This document shows positions 57,801 through 62,330 of a stretch of 64,000 bases of DNA, one piece after another. The notes beneath the pieces are model-generated. The model was given only the letters and a program-made list of their open reading frames with translations. It did not search any database and was not told the origin of the DNA. Origin of the DNA: Trachythela sp. YZ-2020 (Eukaryota > Cnidaria > Anthozoa > Malacalcyonacea > Clavulariidae); the NCBI GenBank assembly GCA_016169945.1, contig JADLSH010000199.1, positions 3,222,501 through 3,286,500 of the forward strand. The letters run 5' to 3'. Made by a program: the position numbers and the translations under genes. Each line of letters starts with the position of its first letter. Position 1 is the stretch's first letter.

Positions 57801-60539
57801 TAAAAGATATAAATGGCTTGTTATACATACGATTATCATCGTTCATTACTGGATTCCATTTGATCGTGATGGTCGCAGCATTAAACTCTACAGAATATGG
57901 ATGCGATGCACCATAATTTTTGTTTTTAATTAAAGTCAGCAGCAAGTGATATGGACCAGCTGGTCTCTACTTAAAAATGGAGAACCTAATGTGACATACT
58001 TTCTGTGGATATGGAGGAAGCGAGGAGAGGACTGACTTTAATATTTTAAAATATCAATATGAACACACTGGTCACGACAGTCATGCACGACTAAATGTTT
58101 TTGGAACCAGGCTAAAGCCGCGTAATCACTTATTTAATTATCCAAGTGCAAAATATAAATTCCCACCTTTTCTACACGCTTTCTTTGCTAGGTCAAAATA
58201 TTTCTAAAATTAAAAATTAAAGTAACACACTATAACAAAAAACTTTCAAAGTTTAGGATTATCTGGGATAGACTTAGCCTAGGTCAAAACTCTAACTTGA
58301 TTTTTTACCACGAACGGCACCCTACCTCTAAATACAATACACAATAAAGTATGGTACAATTACAAAAACTAGTGTGAACGTGCCATAAGATGATTAAAAT
58401 GCAATACTTACGAGCACAACATGGCATTGTGCTTCCCTAAGGTAACAAATAGCAGTGTCAGCAAACAAATAATTTGCTTCACGATAAAAATTCAAAGCCA
58501 TCTCAGCATTTCCGTTGCTTAAAAATTCATCACCCGTCCGCATTACCACATTGATAACTTTCGTATCGAGGCCCATAAGCACCCACTGAAACAAATAAGA
58601 TACTCTGTTGTTGAGGGGGGTATCTTAACCATCTGTGGCTCACTTGAGCAACCCCCGGTGGCGGATATTATCCGAAAAAGGCGCCTTAAATCGAGGGGCA
58701 AATCACTCCTAAAAAGTGTACGAGATTAAAAAATATAAATCATGAGATTTTTCTATTTTTCTGTGATTTTTTCGTGATTTTTTTCGTGATTTTTCTGAAG
58801 GTGTACGAGATTTAAATCAGTGATTTACGCCTTAAATGGTTCGGTCATGTTGTCAGGAGGAGTTGGGATCGTCTTCCCCGAATAATGCTTGACTGGATGC
58901 CTCATGGGACATCATGTATAAGGGTTGGTGGTGTAAAGTTGACATGGAGGAAAACTATAGAAGATGGTTGTGTATAGATGCAAGACGATTGGCTACTGAT
59001 CGGGTAAATTGGCGGCGTTTCTGCAATTCTTCAGTGTAAGCCGGAGTTGACAGTTAATATAACTGATGACACGAAATTCCTATACATGTGATATTCGACT
59101 GTGCACTAGACTTGCTCTAAGTCTGTCTCTTAAAGGGTTTTTTATTGGCGAATTATAAAGGATTGGGGAATTATAACTTATAAAGGATTGGGGAATTATA
59201 AAGGCGTGCGAAAATGCGGGCGGGAAGAAATAAAGGCGAGAGGCATTTGGGTTCCCCCTGTCCGCATTTTCGCGCGCCCTTTATAACTCTCCAATCCTTT
59301 AACTCCCCAATATAAACCCCTTTTGCTGGCGGAGGTATACAGTCTCTGAGAGCCTTGTAGTTGTACTAACTATCATATGATTGCCTGTACTGGTAGGTTA
59401 GTCTCTATTGTAAATACTGTATCAAAAAGGCACCTCTAGTGTATTCAGCCTATGCTTAATTTCATTTCGACATGCGAAGAAATCAAACATTTCACACCCA
59501 GTCGTATGCACTCTCACATGTACCTAAAACAGAAAAGAAAATATACGTATATGTACTATATACGGCTTTATTATATACACAAGCTCTGGATATGAGGTAT
59601 TCTGCAATCTGATTGGTTCTCTACTAGCAGGATATTAGCTCATATCTTGCTAGTAGAGATAAGCAGAAAAATGGCTGGCAGATTTGGACAATTAAATGAA
59701 GAGGAAATTCAAGTTTTACTTGAAATAAGTAAATATCCAGATCCAGAGCTTCACTCTCGTCGTATATGGCTGATAGCCGACTCGACGCTATCGCGCCTCG
59801 TCGGCTATCAGCTCATATACGACTCGAGTTCGTAGAAAAACTGTTAAATATACGGTGTGTATATGTACATGTGCAGTATGCTTTATACATGGAAATGGTG
59901 TCAGCTACTGTAATGAGCAGTATCAGAAATACGGAGTTAGCACGCGTAACTTGTATCTAAATTTGCGCGCTATTAGAATTCGCGCAAACCATAGGGGCAC
60001 GAAATAAGGTGTTCGGAGTTTCGGGATAAAATTGCAGTTGAATCATAACATGTAGCTGAGACTGGAAGAATTAAAATATGCATATCGAAGTATTCAACTG
60101 TTCAATCATCATTTGAATATGCAAAAATTGCTCGAAGAACAATTACTTTCCTCACGGTTGACTCGCTTTAAGTTCAGAAGACAGTTCTATTGTGGCTATA
60201 TGTGAAACACAAATGAATGATTGAACAGTTGAATACTTTGATATGCATATTATAATTCTTCCAGTCTCAGCTACATGTTATGATTCAACTGTAATTTTAT
60301 CCCGACGCAGAACGCGTCATTTGGATGCGCAGTCGAAAATCCGAACTGGCTTATTGAAACTGAGCGAAAAATAATCTGTGTGTAAATGTTTGCCGCAGTG
60401 ACGCGAAATACTACGTCAATTTGCTGAAGAAGACACTATTCTACATACCTGGCCCTCAGATTGATGTATGATACCGTAAACATAGCATTCAAGAAGTGAT
60501 CGGAATGACGTCATCTCGCCAACTTCAATATGTAAAATG
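20912..60539 (-). CDS. HELZ2: Copy B: HELZ2-like protein (TPR, coiled coil, zinc fingers, two UPF1-like helicases, RNB)
   Basis: Exons 5' to 3' (complement): 60449-60539, 59434-59523, 58412-58585, 58167-58203, 57670-57794, 56344-56439, 56063-56131, 55798-55872, 55356-55406, 54089-54313, 53789-53831, 52075-52465, 51073-51612, 50421-50697, 49004-49196, 48330-48500, 48170-48286, 47543-48090, 46814-47246, 45604-45955, 44727-44959, 43649-44101, 42952-43027, 42486-42875, 40795-41019, 39799-40185, 39281-39547, 37507-38387, 34975-36451, 34001-34160, 33074-33528, 31650-32226, 31042-31136, 30226-30366, 29472-29627, 27656-27939, 26462-26791, 25646-25867, 24684-24837, 22160-22327, 20912-21054. I joined these by hand; all junctions are GT-AG except one GC-AG, and phases agree throughout. 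About 3,790 codons against 2,649 in human HELZ2. The family is a nucleocytoplasmic RNA helicase/3'-5' exoribonuclease, interferon-induced in vertebrates. The true start is not settled. A 2-bp deletion at about 52,301-52,308 breaks the frame unless it is an assembly error. Confidence 0.9.
21114..21450. mobile_element. ACAACTTGTT-type TIR element
   Basis: Fullest member of the family: ends ACACACGTAAAAACGC and an inverse GACGTGTGT. Lies in the last intron of copy B. Confidence 0.7.
21719..21795 (+). repeat. tRNA-like sequence (SINE head or tRNA pseudogene)
   Basis: TTGGTAGAGCATTGGACTTG followed by AAACCAAAGGTCGCCAGTTG resembles the D-arm to T-arm of a tRNA, with box B decayed. Another box-A-like TAGCTCAGTCGGTAAAGC is on the minus strand at about 21,610-21,640. 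Confidence 0.45.
21963..22090. repeat. Half of a long-TIR element
   Basis: Right arm ATGTTATGATTCAACTGCAA and TTTTATCCCGACGC match 60022-60304 and 53235-53550. The left arm is missing. Confidence 0.6.
22160..22327 (-). CDS. HELZ2: Copy B exon 40: helicase 2, motifs V and VI
   Basis: Starts [14 protein letters not shown], completing motif V, and contains motif VI as [16 protein letters not shown] with the conserved arginine. Donor GTAAGA. Reading through the donor would give a stop nine codons later (GKRSSTVVE), so a truncated isoform is possible if the last intron is retained. Confidence 0.93.
22566..22903. mobile_element. IS630/Tc1-like MITE 1
   Basis: CAGGGTGTCCCAAAA ... inverse end, TA at both flanks (22564-22565 and 22904-22905). 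338 bp, non-coding. TIR includes AGTGACACTATAGAAATTAT. Confidence 0.85.
22906..23152. mobile_element. IS630/Tc1-like MITE 2, adjacent to MITE 1
   Basis: CAGGGTGTCTCAAAACAAAA ... inverse end. It shares the TA at 22904-22905 with MITE 1 and ends before TA 23153-23154. Confidence 0.8.
23165..23616 (+). mobile_element. IS630/Tc1-like deletion derivative with transposase N-terminus
   Basis: About 50-bp TIRs (CAGGGTGTATAAAAAAAAAC and inverse) with TA on both sides. Between them an ORF at 23290-23544 reads [20 protein letters not shown] ... [20 protein letters not shown], the N-terminal helix-turn-helix segment of a common invertebrate transposase family. The catalytic DDE part is deleted. Confidence 0.88.
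23620..24683. other. Copy B intron with GAT-rich microsatellite
   Basis: 24,380-24,650 is a decayed GATGAT/GATAAT repeat. The His/Ile-rich ORFs on it are artefacts. The rest is unrecognised. Confidence 0.7.
24684..24837 (-). CDS. HELZ2: Copy B exon 39: helicase 2, TPY-like and motif V region
   Basis: Reads [20 protein letters not shown], equivalent to the TPY..Q block, and ends in SVVAAQG with the intron after the Gln codon plus one base, at the same relative place as in helicase 1. Confidence 0.92.
25646..25867 (-). CDS. HELZ2: Copy B exon 38: helicase 2, RecA2 segment
   Basis: Directly continues QYRM with [17 protein letters not shown], the standard sequence after the motif IV arginine in UPF1-like helicases (compare HP.I..FPS..FY.G.L). 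Phase 0 on both sides. It ends in a Lys/Asn-rich helix. Confidence 0.92.
26462..26791 (-). CDS. HELZ2: Copy B exon 37: helicase 2, motifs II to IV
   Basis: Contains [15 protein letters not shown], motif II as [11 protein letters not shown], motif III as [10 protein letters not shown], and motif IV as IQYRM at the donor. Family members usually have DEAG in motif II; here it is DECG. The catalytic Asp-Glu pair is kept. Confidence 0.93.
27020..27222. mobile_element. 203-bp TIR element (family 1), 7-bp target duplication
   Basis: Same family and same length as 15801-16003, inverted. TCCTAGG is exact at 27013-27019 and 27223-27229. Confidence 0.92.
27656..27939 (-). CDS. HELZ2: Copy B exon 36: helicase 2, domain 1B/1C insert
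   Basis: Encodes [20 protein letters not shown] and a basic helix ([11 protein letters not shown]), the region of UPF1-like helicases between motifs Ia and II (compare the ILRIYS.EIE..FP.P pattern of HELZ2). Phases 1 in and 0 out. Confidence 0.9.
28105..28252. repeat. Foldback element
   Basis: Arms around TTTATTATAGTGATTT and ATATCATACACTTGAAG pair with their inverses at 28,205-28,252. Confidence 0.7.
28911..29365. repeat. 94-bp tandem repeat, about five units
   Basis: Units begin GTGAAATAGTCTGCATYTAT at 28911, 29005, 29099, 29193 and 29287, exactly 94 bp apart. They lie in the intron between helicase 2 exons 35 and 36. Confidence 0.95.
29472..30366 (-). CDS. HELZ2: Copy B exons 34-35: helicase 2, Q motif and split Walker A
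   Basis: Exon 30226-30366 has [20 protein letters not shown] and stops inside the Walker A loop after QGPPG. Exon 29472-29627 continues [18 protein letters not shown] and ends in motif Ia ([16 protein letters not shown]). The joined loop is GPPGTGKT. Intron 29628-30225 therefore splits the P-loop in phase 1. Confidence 0.93.
30367..31041 (-). other. Copy B intron, unrecognised
   Basis: No repeat or coding signal that I can support. Confidence 0.4.
31042..32226 (-). CDS. HELZ2: Copy B exons 32-33: Lys/Ser-rich linker before helicase 2
   Basis: Exon 31650-32226 starts with a CQYC-containing segment and then runs through about 100 charged residues in repeated units ([20 protein letters not shown]). 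Exon 31042-31136 adds a short helix ([18 protein letters not shown]). The charged run is probably disordered. Confidence 0.8.
31316..31590 (+). repeat. Dispersed repeat, about 250 bp, copy 1
   Basis: Shares AACTGGAAAT, CTTTTGCCTGGGTA, GCAGTACTGCTAGTCTGAC and GTGCTGACTGTTGCTACTA with 52620-53200 and, inverted, 62095-62330. Confidence 0.75.
33074..34160 (-). CDS. HELZ2: Copy B exons 30-31: linker and HELZ2-type region after RNB
   Basis: Exon 34001-34160 is acidic and ends in a short helix. Exon 33074-33528 contains [20 protein letters not shown] and the [16 protein letters not shown] segment, which resembles the beta-rich region vertebrate HELZ2 has between RNB and helicase 2. Phases 1-2 and 2-1 agree with neighbours. 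Confidence 0.82.
34217..34295. repeat. 15-bp tandem repeat, five units
   Basis: Five perfect AAGCCCATCACAGGT units in the intron after exon 29. Each unit contains CAGGTAAGC on the plus strand, so the plus strand looks like a string of splice donors. Confidence 0.95.
34511..34852. mobile_element. Foldback element with 22-bp perfect arms
   Basis: Arms GTTTTAAGTAAATGAATGCA(AA) and exact inverse, then further pairing (GTGTCGAAACG and CGTTTCGACAC). Ends 122 bp from the donor of exon 29. Confidence 0.8.
34975..36451 (-). CDS. HELZ2: Copy B exon 29: RNB C-terminal half with an acidic repeat insert
   Basis: The largest exon, 492 codons. It opens with an RNB helix region ([19 protein letters not shown]) and includes the conserved [19 protein letters not shown] block with the RNA-contacting arginines. 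Between them lies an insert of roughly 120 residues rich in Ser, Asp, Asn and Thr, built from two related units ([17 protein letters not shown] and [17 protein letters not shown]). After the RNB core comes a beta-rich region like the S1/OB C-terminal part. Confidence 0.93.
36510..36790. repeat. GAGAGTT repeat family, longest copy
   Basis: Ends GAGGATGAGAGTTG and CAACTCTCATTCTCGTT are inverted. The interior repeats CATGAGAGTT and GGTCAAACG. Confidence 0.7.
37169..37455. mobile_element. TIR element
   Basis: CATGTTACACGAGGCAATTT at the left and AAAAATTGCCTCGCCTAATA at the right. Shared with 7378-7660. It ends about 50 bp from the donor of the RNB exon. Confidence 0.65.
37507..38387 (-). CDS. 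HELZ2: Copy B exon 28: RNB exoribonuclease, catalytic half
   Basis: RNB (RNase II/DIS3) domain, 3'-to-5' exoribonuclease. The Mg-binding motif [16 protein letters not shown] has all four Asp at the spacing of RNase II D201, D207, D209 and D210. It is followed by [13 protein letters not shown], the [20 protein letters not shown] segment, [13 protein letters not shown] and SFEVTPDG, all standard RNB blocks in the right order. The quartet suggests an active nuclease. Confidence 0.95.
38484..38550. repeat. GT/GC alternating tract
   Basis: About 67 bp of strictly alternating purine and pyrimidine (GTGCGCGCGC), beginning about 100 bp before RNB exon 28 in the direction of transcription. Such tracts can form Z-DNA. 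Confidence 0.9.
38741..38815. repeat. 15-bp tandem repeat, five units
   Basis: Five exact AATAATTTATGCATG units. Confidence 0.95.
39281..39547 (-). CDS. HELZ2: Copy B exon 27: cold-shock-like segment before RNB
   Basis: Encodes [20 protein letters not shown], which resembles the end of the OB-fold cold-shock domains that precede RNB in RNase II/DIS3 proteins. It sits immediately upstream of the RNB exon with matching phase. The OB-fold reading is inference from position and pattern. Confidence 0.82.
39799..41019 (-). CDS. HELZ2: Copy B exons 25-26: acidic linkers between helicase 1 and RNB
   Basis: Exon 40795-41019 is Ser/Asn/Asp-rich and appears disordered ([16 protein letters not shown]...). 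Exon 39799-40185 begins with an acidic stretch and ends in a short basic/hydrophobic part ([15 protein letters not shown]). Exon 39799-40185 uses a GC donor (ATAG|GCAAGT) and keeps phase 1 on both sides. Confidence 0.8.
40218..40342. repeat. CTAAA pentamer microsatellite
   Basis: About 25 units of ACTAA with two CTAAAGT interruptions; it begins about 30 bp before the acceptor of exon 26. Confidence 0.95.
41240..41900. mobile_element. IS630/Tc1-like element with internal hairpins, 3' part lost
   Basis: Left end TA|CCGGGTGGCGCAAAAAG. Two hairpins (GAAGTGAAGTTGAAGTTAGA and inverse) at 41512-41582 and 41656-41747. Same family as 1-357. The right end is replaced by an ACAACTTGTT fragment. Confidence 0.65.
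42016..42068. repeat. CACCAT hexamer array
   Basis: Nine or so CACCAT units. The His-rich frame on the plus strand is an artefact. Confidence 0.9.
42130..42272 (+). repeat. SINE 3' fragment
   Basis: CCTCACCAAACACTAACAAT, CTGGCTCGGGTCAATTGTGC and TGTTATCGACATTAAATAGA match the SINE at 60650-60965. Confidence 0.75.
42275..42484. repeat. CACCAT/CACCGT hexamer array abutting a splice donor
   Basis: About 35 units of CACCAT, CACCGT, TACCAT and TACCGT. On the minus strand the array starts within about 8 bases of the exon 24 donor and stays open as a Met/Val/Thr frame. Confidence 0.92.
42486..43027 (-). CDS. HELZ2: Copy B exons 23-24: helicase 1, motifs V and VI
   Basis: Exon 42952-43027 ends in [11 protein letters not shown] and exon 42486-42875 starts GKEF, so motif V (QGKE) is split by a phase-1 intron. 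Motif VI reads NTAVTRAQ with the arginine finger present. The helicase then closes with VVGDPMSL and a short tail. The donor at 42486 runs straight into a GGTGAY-type hexamer array. Confidence 0.92.
43649..44101 (-). CDS. HELZ2: Copy B exon 22: helicase 1, RecA2 start with motif IV
   Basis: Carries the NYR motif as [20 protein letters not shown] and, near the 3' end, [10 protein letters not shown], the usual TPY..Q segment. A Ser/Thr/Pro-rich insert ([12 protein letters not shown]) precedes the NYR box. Confidence 0.92.
44727..44959 (-). CDS. HELZ2: Copy B exon 21: helicase 1, motifs II and III
   Basis: Contains the Walker B box as DEAAQ ([14 protein letters not shown]) and motif III as GDHKQ, both typical of the UPF1/HELZ/MOV10 group. 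The exon ends directly after GDHKQ with a GTAATC donor. Phase 1 in, phase 0 out. Confidence 0.93.
45236..45510. mobile_element. PIF/Harbinger-like MITE
   Basis: Ends GACCTCGTTTACACTGGAGA and a near inverse (AAACGGGGTC), with TAA on both sides (45233-45235 and 45511-45513). 275 bp, non-coding. Confidence 0.75.
45604..45955 (-). CDS. HELZ2: Copy B exon 20: helicase 1, motifs Q, I and Ia
   Basis: SF1 UPF1-like helicase start. A Q-motif-like [10 protein letters not shown] is followed by the Walker A loop GPFGTGKT and motif Ia ([19 protein letters not shown]). All residues needed for nucleotide binding are present. Phase 0 in, phase 1 out. Confidence 0.93.
46628..46770. repeat. GAGAGTT repeat family
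   Basis: GAGAGTTGGCGAGTGAGAGT and CAACTCTCATACTCGTTTGA, close to the donor of exon 19. Confidence 0.6.
46814..48500 (-). CDS. HELZ2: Copy B exons 16-19: region preceding helicase 1
   Basis: Exons 48330-48500, 48170-48286, 47543-48090 and 46814-47246. They encode beta-rich sequence ending in the stretch that leads into the SF1 ATP-binding core, including [20 protein letters not shown], the place where HELZ-family proteins have their pre-helicase helices. No catalytic motif is expected here. The acceptor of 48330-48500 lies only 15 bp from the end of an inserted TIR element at 48516-48918. Confidence 0.85.
47365..47432. repeat. CAACGG/CAACAA microsatellite
   Basis: GGCAAC and GACAAC units grading into AACAACAAC, in the intron before exon 19. 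Confidence 0.85.
48516..48918. mobile_element. TIR element beside an exon 16 splice acceptor
   Basis: Ends AAAATCCTTACTATGGAAA and its inverse. 403 bp. Another end of the family is at about 32,267, 41 bp from exon 32. Interior is AT-rich with TAGTATGGAAAT words. Confidence 0.75.
49004..49196 (-). CDS. HELZ2: Copy B exon 15: second CCCH zinc finger
   Basis: Encodes a CCCH finger ([20 protein letters not shown]) followed by an amphipathic helix. HELZ and HELZ2 proteins carry CCCH fingers of this kind before helicase 1. The paralogous exon in copy A (1101-1293) has the same length and phase. This is the last exon the two copies share in this window. Confidence 0.9.
49504..49739. mobile_element. 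236-bp TIR element (family 2) with an empty site elsewhere in the window
   Basis: Ends CACAGAATAGGAAATGAC and near inverse; flanks CAACGGT and CCACGGT. The surrounding repeat (ACCACCGTATCGTTGTCTTG ... AATAAACACCCATAAATT) is present without the insert at 27,980-28,075. Confidence 0.9.
50421..50697 (-). CDS. HELZ2: Copy B exon 14: basic segment plus C2H2 finger
   Basis: Starts with a Lys/Arg run that resembles a nuclear localisation signal (GKKKRKRK) and then a C2H2 finger with CRFC and a His pair in [10 protein letters not shown], spaced like U1-type fingers. Same length and phase as copy A exon 2860-3136, in which the finger cysteines and histidines are unchanged. Confidence 0.88.
51073..51612 (-). 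CDS. HELZ2: Copy B exon 13: Ser/acidic disordered linker
   Basis: A 180-codon exon with long Ser, Asp and Glu runs ([40 protein letters not shown]) and no recognisable fold. It sits between the first CCCH finger and the C2H2 finger. The counterpart in copy A (3725-4178) shares the Ser/acidic middle but has a shorter 5' end and a frameshift at its 3' end. The composition suggests a flexible, possibly phosphorylated tether; that is inference. Confidence 0.85.
52075..52465 (-). CDS. HELZ2: Copy B exon 12: Zn-ribbon plus CCCH finger, with a 2-bp deletion
   Basis: The exon reads a CPKC...CNSC Zn-ribbon-like pair and then a CCCH finger ([19 protein letters not shown], spacing C-x8-C-x4-C-x3-H). 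It is 391 bp against 393 bp in copy A. The missing two bases fall between the two CxxC knuckles, at about 52,301-52,308, so the first half (to RRICPKCNT) and second half (from FSVRRCNSC) are in different frames. A stop follows in the original frame at about 52,287. An ATG at 52,424-52,426 in the downstream frame could start a shorter protein that lacks the TPR/coiled-coil module. Confidence 0.85.
52540..52640 (+). repeat. tRNA-derived SINE head
   Basis: AGAGGTTAGTGCATGTGCCT then TTTCACCTCTGCGATCGGGG resembles a tRNA head with box A. A matching decayed piece is at 4838-4880 in copy A. Confidence 0.5.
52620..53200 (+). repeat. Dispersed repeat, copy 2, split by a MITE
   Basis: Two halves of the repeat described at 31316, separated by the element 52730-53067. 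Confidence 0.8.
52730..53067. mobile_element. 338-bp MITE with exact 7-bp target duplication
   Basis: TIR CATAGTTAATAGAGAGGGCT and inverse, about 35 bp. GTCTGAC is exact at 52723-52729 and 53068-53074. It interrupts a repeat that is whole at 31316-31590. Confidence 0.93.
53235..53550. mobile_element. Long-TIR element
   Basis: AAATTGCAGTTGAATCGTAA at left and the inverse with TTTTATCCCGACGC at right. Shared with 60022-60304. Confidence 0.75.
53789..56439 (-). CDS. HELZ2: Copy B exons 6-11: charged coiled-coil linker
   Basis: Exons 56344-56439, 56063-56131, 55798-55872, 55356-55406, 54089-54313, 53789-53831. The 75-codon exon 54089-54313 is almost entirely Glu, Lys, Arg and Gln with two related blocks ([19 protein letters not shown] and [19 protein letters not shown]), a long single helix or coiled coil. 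Exon 56344-56439 also ends in a Lys run. Exons 56063-56131 (Ser/Thr/Gly-rich) and 55798-55872 have no counterpart in copy A, so this is a variable-length spacer between the TPR module and the zinc fingers. Confidence 0.75.
54369..54521. mobile_element. 153-bp hAT-like MITE with exact 8-bp target duplication
   Basis: Ends CAGTAGCGTAGCCAGCCCGC and the inverse. GTAATGGT is exact at 54361-54368 and 54522-54529. Confidence 0.93.
54557..54725. mobile_element. TTAA-type MITE, right end replaced
   Basis: Left GGTTCACACGATGCGATTTG plus inner inverted CTCCTCTTGACGTATGTGA and TCACATACGTCAGGAGGAG. The right outer arm is missing where the next element begins. Confidence 0.65.
54730..54899. mobile_element. 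piggyBac-like MITE at TTAA
   Basis: Ends AGTACGTTCACACGTTGCGA and an inverse (AGGTACGTTCACAC), TTAA at 54726-54729 and 54900-54903. 170 bp. Confidence 0.85.
57670..60539 (-). CDS. HELZ2: Copy B exons 1-5: TPR-like N-terminal module
   Basis: Five exons: 60449-60539, 59434-59523, 58412-58585, 58167-58203, 57670-57794. The third encodes a TPR-like helical pair ([20 protein letters not shown], then a second helix with ICYLREAQC). The fifth encodes another pair with the pattern [23 protein letters not shown] repeats usually bind partner peptides, so a docking or sensing role is an inference. This module is not part of vertebrate HELZ2 as I know it. The donor after 59434 (GTGCCT) is weak, but the same weak site (GTGCTT) is used in copy A. 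Confidence 0.75.
58655..59045 (+). mobile_element. LINE ORF2 C-terminal fragment
   Basis: Plus strand reads [20 protein letters not shown] and a [14 protein letters not shown] segment with frame breaks. Same family as 11325-12315. A small GTGATTTTT-type insert disrupts the first part. It lies in copy B intron 2. Confidence 0.75.
59150..59330. repeat. Foldback element
   Basis: TTATAAAGGATTGGGGAATT with GCGAAAATGCGGGC pairs with GCCCGCATTTTCGCG-like and TCCAATCCTTTA sequences about 80 bp on. Confidence 0.65.
60022..60304. mobile_element. Long-TIR element, complete
   Basis: About 70-bp inverted ends (CGGGATAAAATTGCAGTTGA, then ATCATAACATGTAGCTGAG). Two further copies in the window. Confidence 0.8.
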
Positions 60540-60649
60540 CTAAAAAGAAGCAGACAAAATATTAGGTTCGGGCCAAAAACGATTGTAACCGACTATAACA
60601 AGATTAAGAATGACTAAAAAAGGACGCTTTAGTATAACTACAGGGAAGT

Positions 60650-60965
60650 ACGGGTGGCAGTTGCGGTTAGCGCGCTGGCCCTTACCTCTGAGTTAAGCTG
60701 ACTATATGGCAGATCGAGGGCAGGGATTTACGTTGGTTGGGTAACGTACGTCCCGCATGTGCTTGATAAATTCATGTAAGTTGAGTTTGGTTGGTTCTCT
60801 CCTGTGCTTCGAGGTTTTTCTCCGGGTACTTCGGTTTCCTCCTTCACCAAAAACTAACCCTTAGGCCTTAGTTGTTGAGCACGTGTATCATGAGCATCTG
60901 GCTCGGGTGAATTTGGCAACCACAACCCTGTGTTATCGACATTACATAAATCATTATCATTATCA
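60650..60965 (+). mobile_element. tRNA-derived SINE, full-length-like
   Basis: tRNA-like head (GGTTAGCGCGCTGGCCCTTA), a body with GGTTGGTTCTCTCCTGTGCT and TTTTTCTCCGGGTACTTCGG, and a tail with CATTACATAAATCATTATCATTATCATT. Two tail fragments occur elsewhere in the window. Confidence 0.8.
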
Positions 60966-61162
60966 TTCATTAACTACTGAGATATGCTACAAGCTTAAGC
61001 TGCTAGATTCATTAGCCGTTGCCTGCTGATAACAAAATGAAATTAAGTAAGAAACAAAGTTTCAATAAGAAACAATAAATCAATGTTTGAGAAAGACAAG
61101 AGGAGACAAAATTCAACAGTGATATTCGAATTTATTACAATCCATCATGTTCAGTGATTGGC

Positions 61163-61214
61163 AGCCTTCACTAGTCAGCAGACTCCCATCAAACTTCTCA
61201 AACCTCGTTTCCAG
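61163..61214 (-). CDS. Possible coiled-coil exon of copy B, counterpart of 11027-11099 in copy A
   Basis: Copy A reads an alternating Lys/Arg/Glu/Leu stretch (key residues RRLKKERQALGTRLEKIEL) and copy B reads the related LETRFEKFDGSLLTSE. Both lie directly upstream of the first secure exon. Neither the acceptor nor the donor agrees in phase between the copies, so the limits are guesses and the segment may be non-coding in B. Confidence 0.35.
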
Positions 61215-61354
61215 GACTTAAACAGATTTTCATCGAAATATTTTGTCTGATATATTAATCGAGTACTTTAGGGCTGAGCATTGCGATATATCAAGACAAA
61301 AAATTACTGATATCCAAGAAGAACCTGTTATTAGTATAGGCAGTGAACCGATAA

Positions 61355-62030
61355 GGAAAATACTACAGTTTCTAAAGGCTTAGGAATAATGAAAAGGATT
61401 AAACCGTTTGTAAAACGGACCATTTATAAAAGTTAAGTACTTCCGTACTTCGATTATTGTAGCGTGGTGTGGGACAATGCACCTAACTATAACCTTGAGA
61501 AAAGTAGAAAGGCAAGAATTTTAACAGGAAGCAGTTACGATGTTCCTATAAAGGATTTATTGAACAAACTTAATTGGGAAACGCTAAAAGACCGCAGGGG
61601 AACTAAAAAGCATTATTGATGTGTAAGGTTAAACATGGGATTGCACCTGAATCAATAGAAAATTTATTTAGCATTTCCAATAATCAAAATTAAATTTTGA
61701 TTATTGGAAATGCTAAGAAAACAACTTTAAATTGGATAAGCCATGCAAAGACCAATTTCATGAAGAAAAGCATTAGTTACTCCGGTGCAAAATGTTGGAA
61801 CGATCTTCCAAGTGACCTTAAGAGTAAAACAATGAGACTAAATAAGTTTAGAGCTATTCTTGAGGGTACAGAGTAGTTTTGTATATATATTTGGTATTCT
61901 TGTAAATAGTAATTAGTGCATGAATAGTAGTTATAGATTAATTTGTAGTTTTATAGAATTTCTTTATGTAAATACAGGTTTAGTTTAGGAATTGGCCCTT
62001 GGAAAACAGTTTGTCATAAAGACTGTACGA
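61355..62030 (+). mobile_element. Non-LTR retrotransposon fragment, decayed
   Basis: Plus strand reads GLGIMKRIKPFVKRTIYKS and YFDYCSVVWDNAPNYNLEKS, a standard late reverse-transcriptase block, with stops and frame changes. It is absent from the copy A counterpart region. Confidence 0.8.
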
Positions 62031-62094
62031 TATATCGTCGCTACCTTCAATCGCTATTGCGAGTGATTATATATCGGCCGGAGTTGGGTATTCG

Positions 62095-62330
62095 GGTACT
62101 ACCCGTGGCATTGAGGAAACAGTGAATAAAACATTGCAAAGCAGTAAGCACTAGACTAGTCAGGCTAGTATTAGTAGCAACAGTCAGCACTCAGTCAGAC
62201 TAGCAGTACTGCAATGGCCAACTGGCAAACCTACCCAGGCAAAAGCCTGCATGTCGGAAAATTTCCAGTTATTTTGAGGAAGGTTGGGAAAACCCAAAAT
62301 CCTACCCGGAGAAAGTTTGAAAACCTCTTG
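62095..62330 (-). repeat. Dispersed repeat, copy 3
   Basis: Inverse of the repeat at 31316-31590 (TAGTAGCAACAGTCAGCACT, GCCAACTGGCAAACCTACCC). It is absent from the copy A counterpart near 11,205-11,275. Confidence 0.75.

Noticed and set aside
59647..59835. ORF beginning [18 protein letters not shown]
   Set aside because: Faintly like the N-terminus of Crypton-type recombinase proteins, but only about 18 residues fit and the rest lies on a palindrome (GCCGACTCG...CGTCGGC). Not enough to call.
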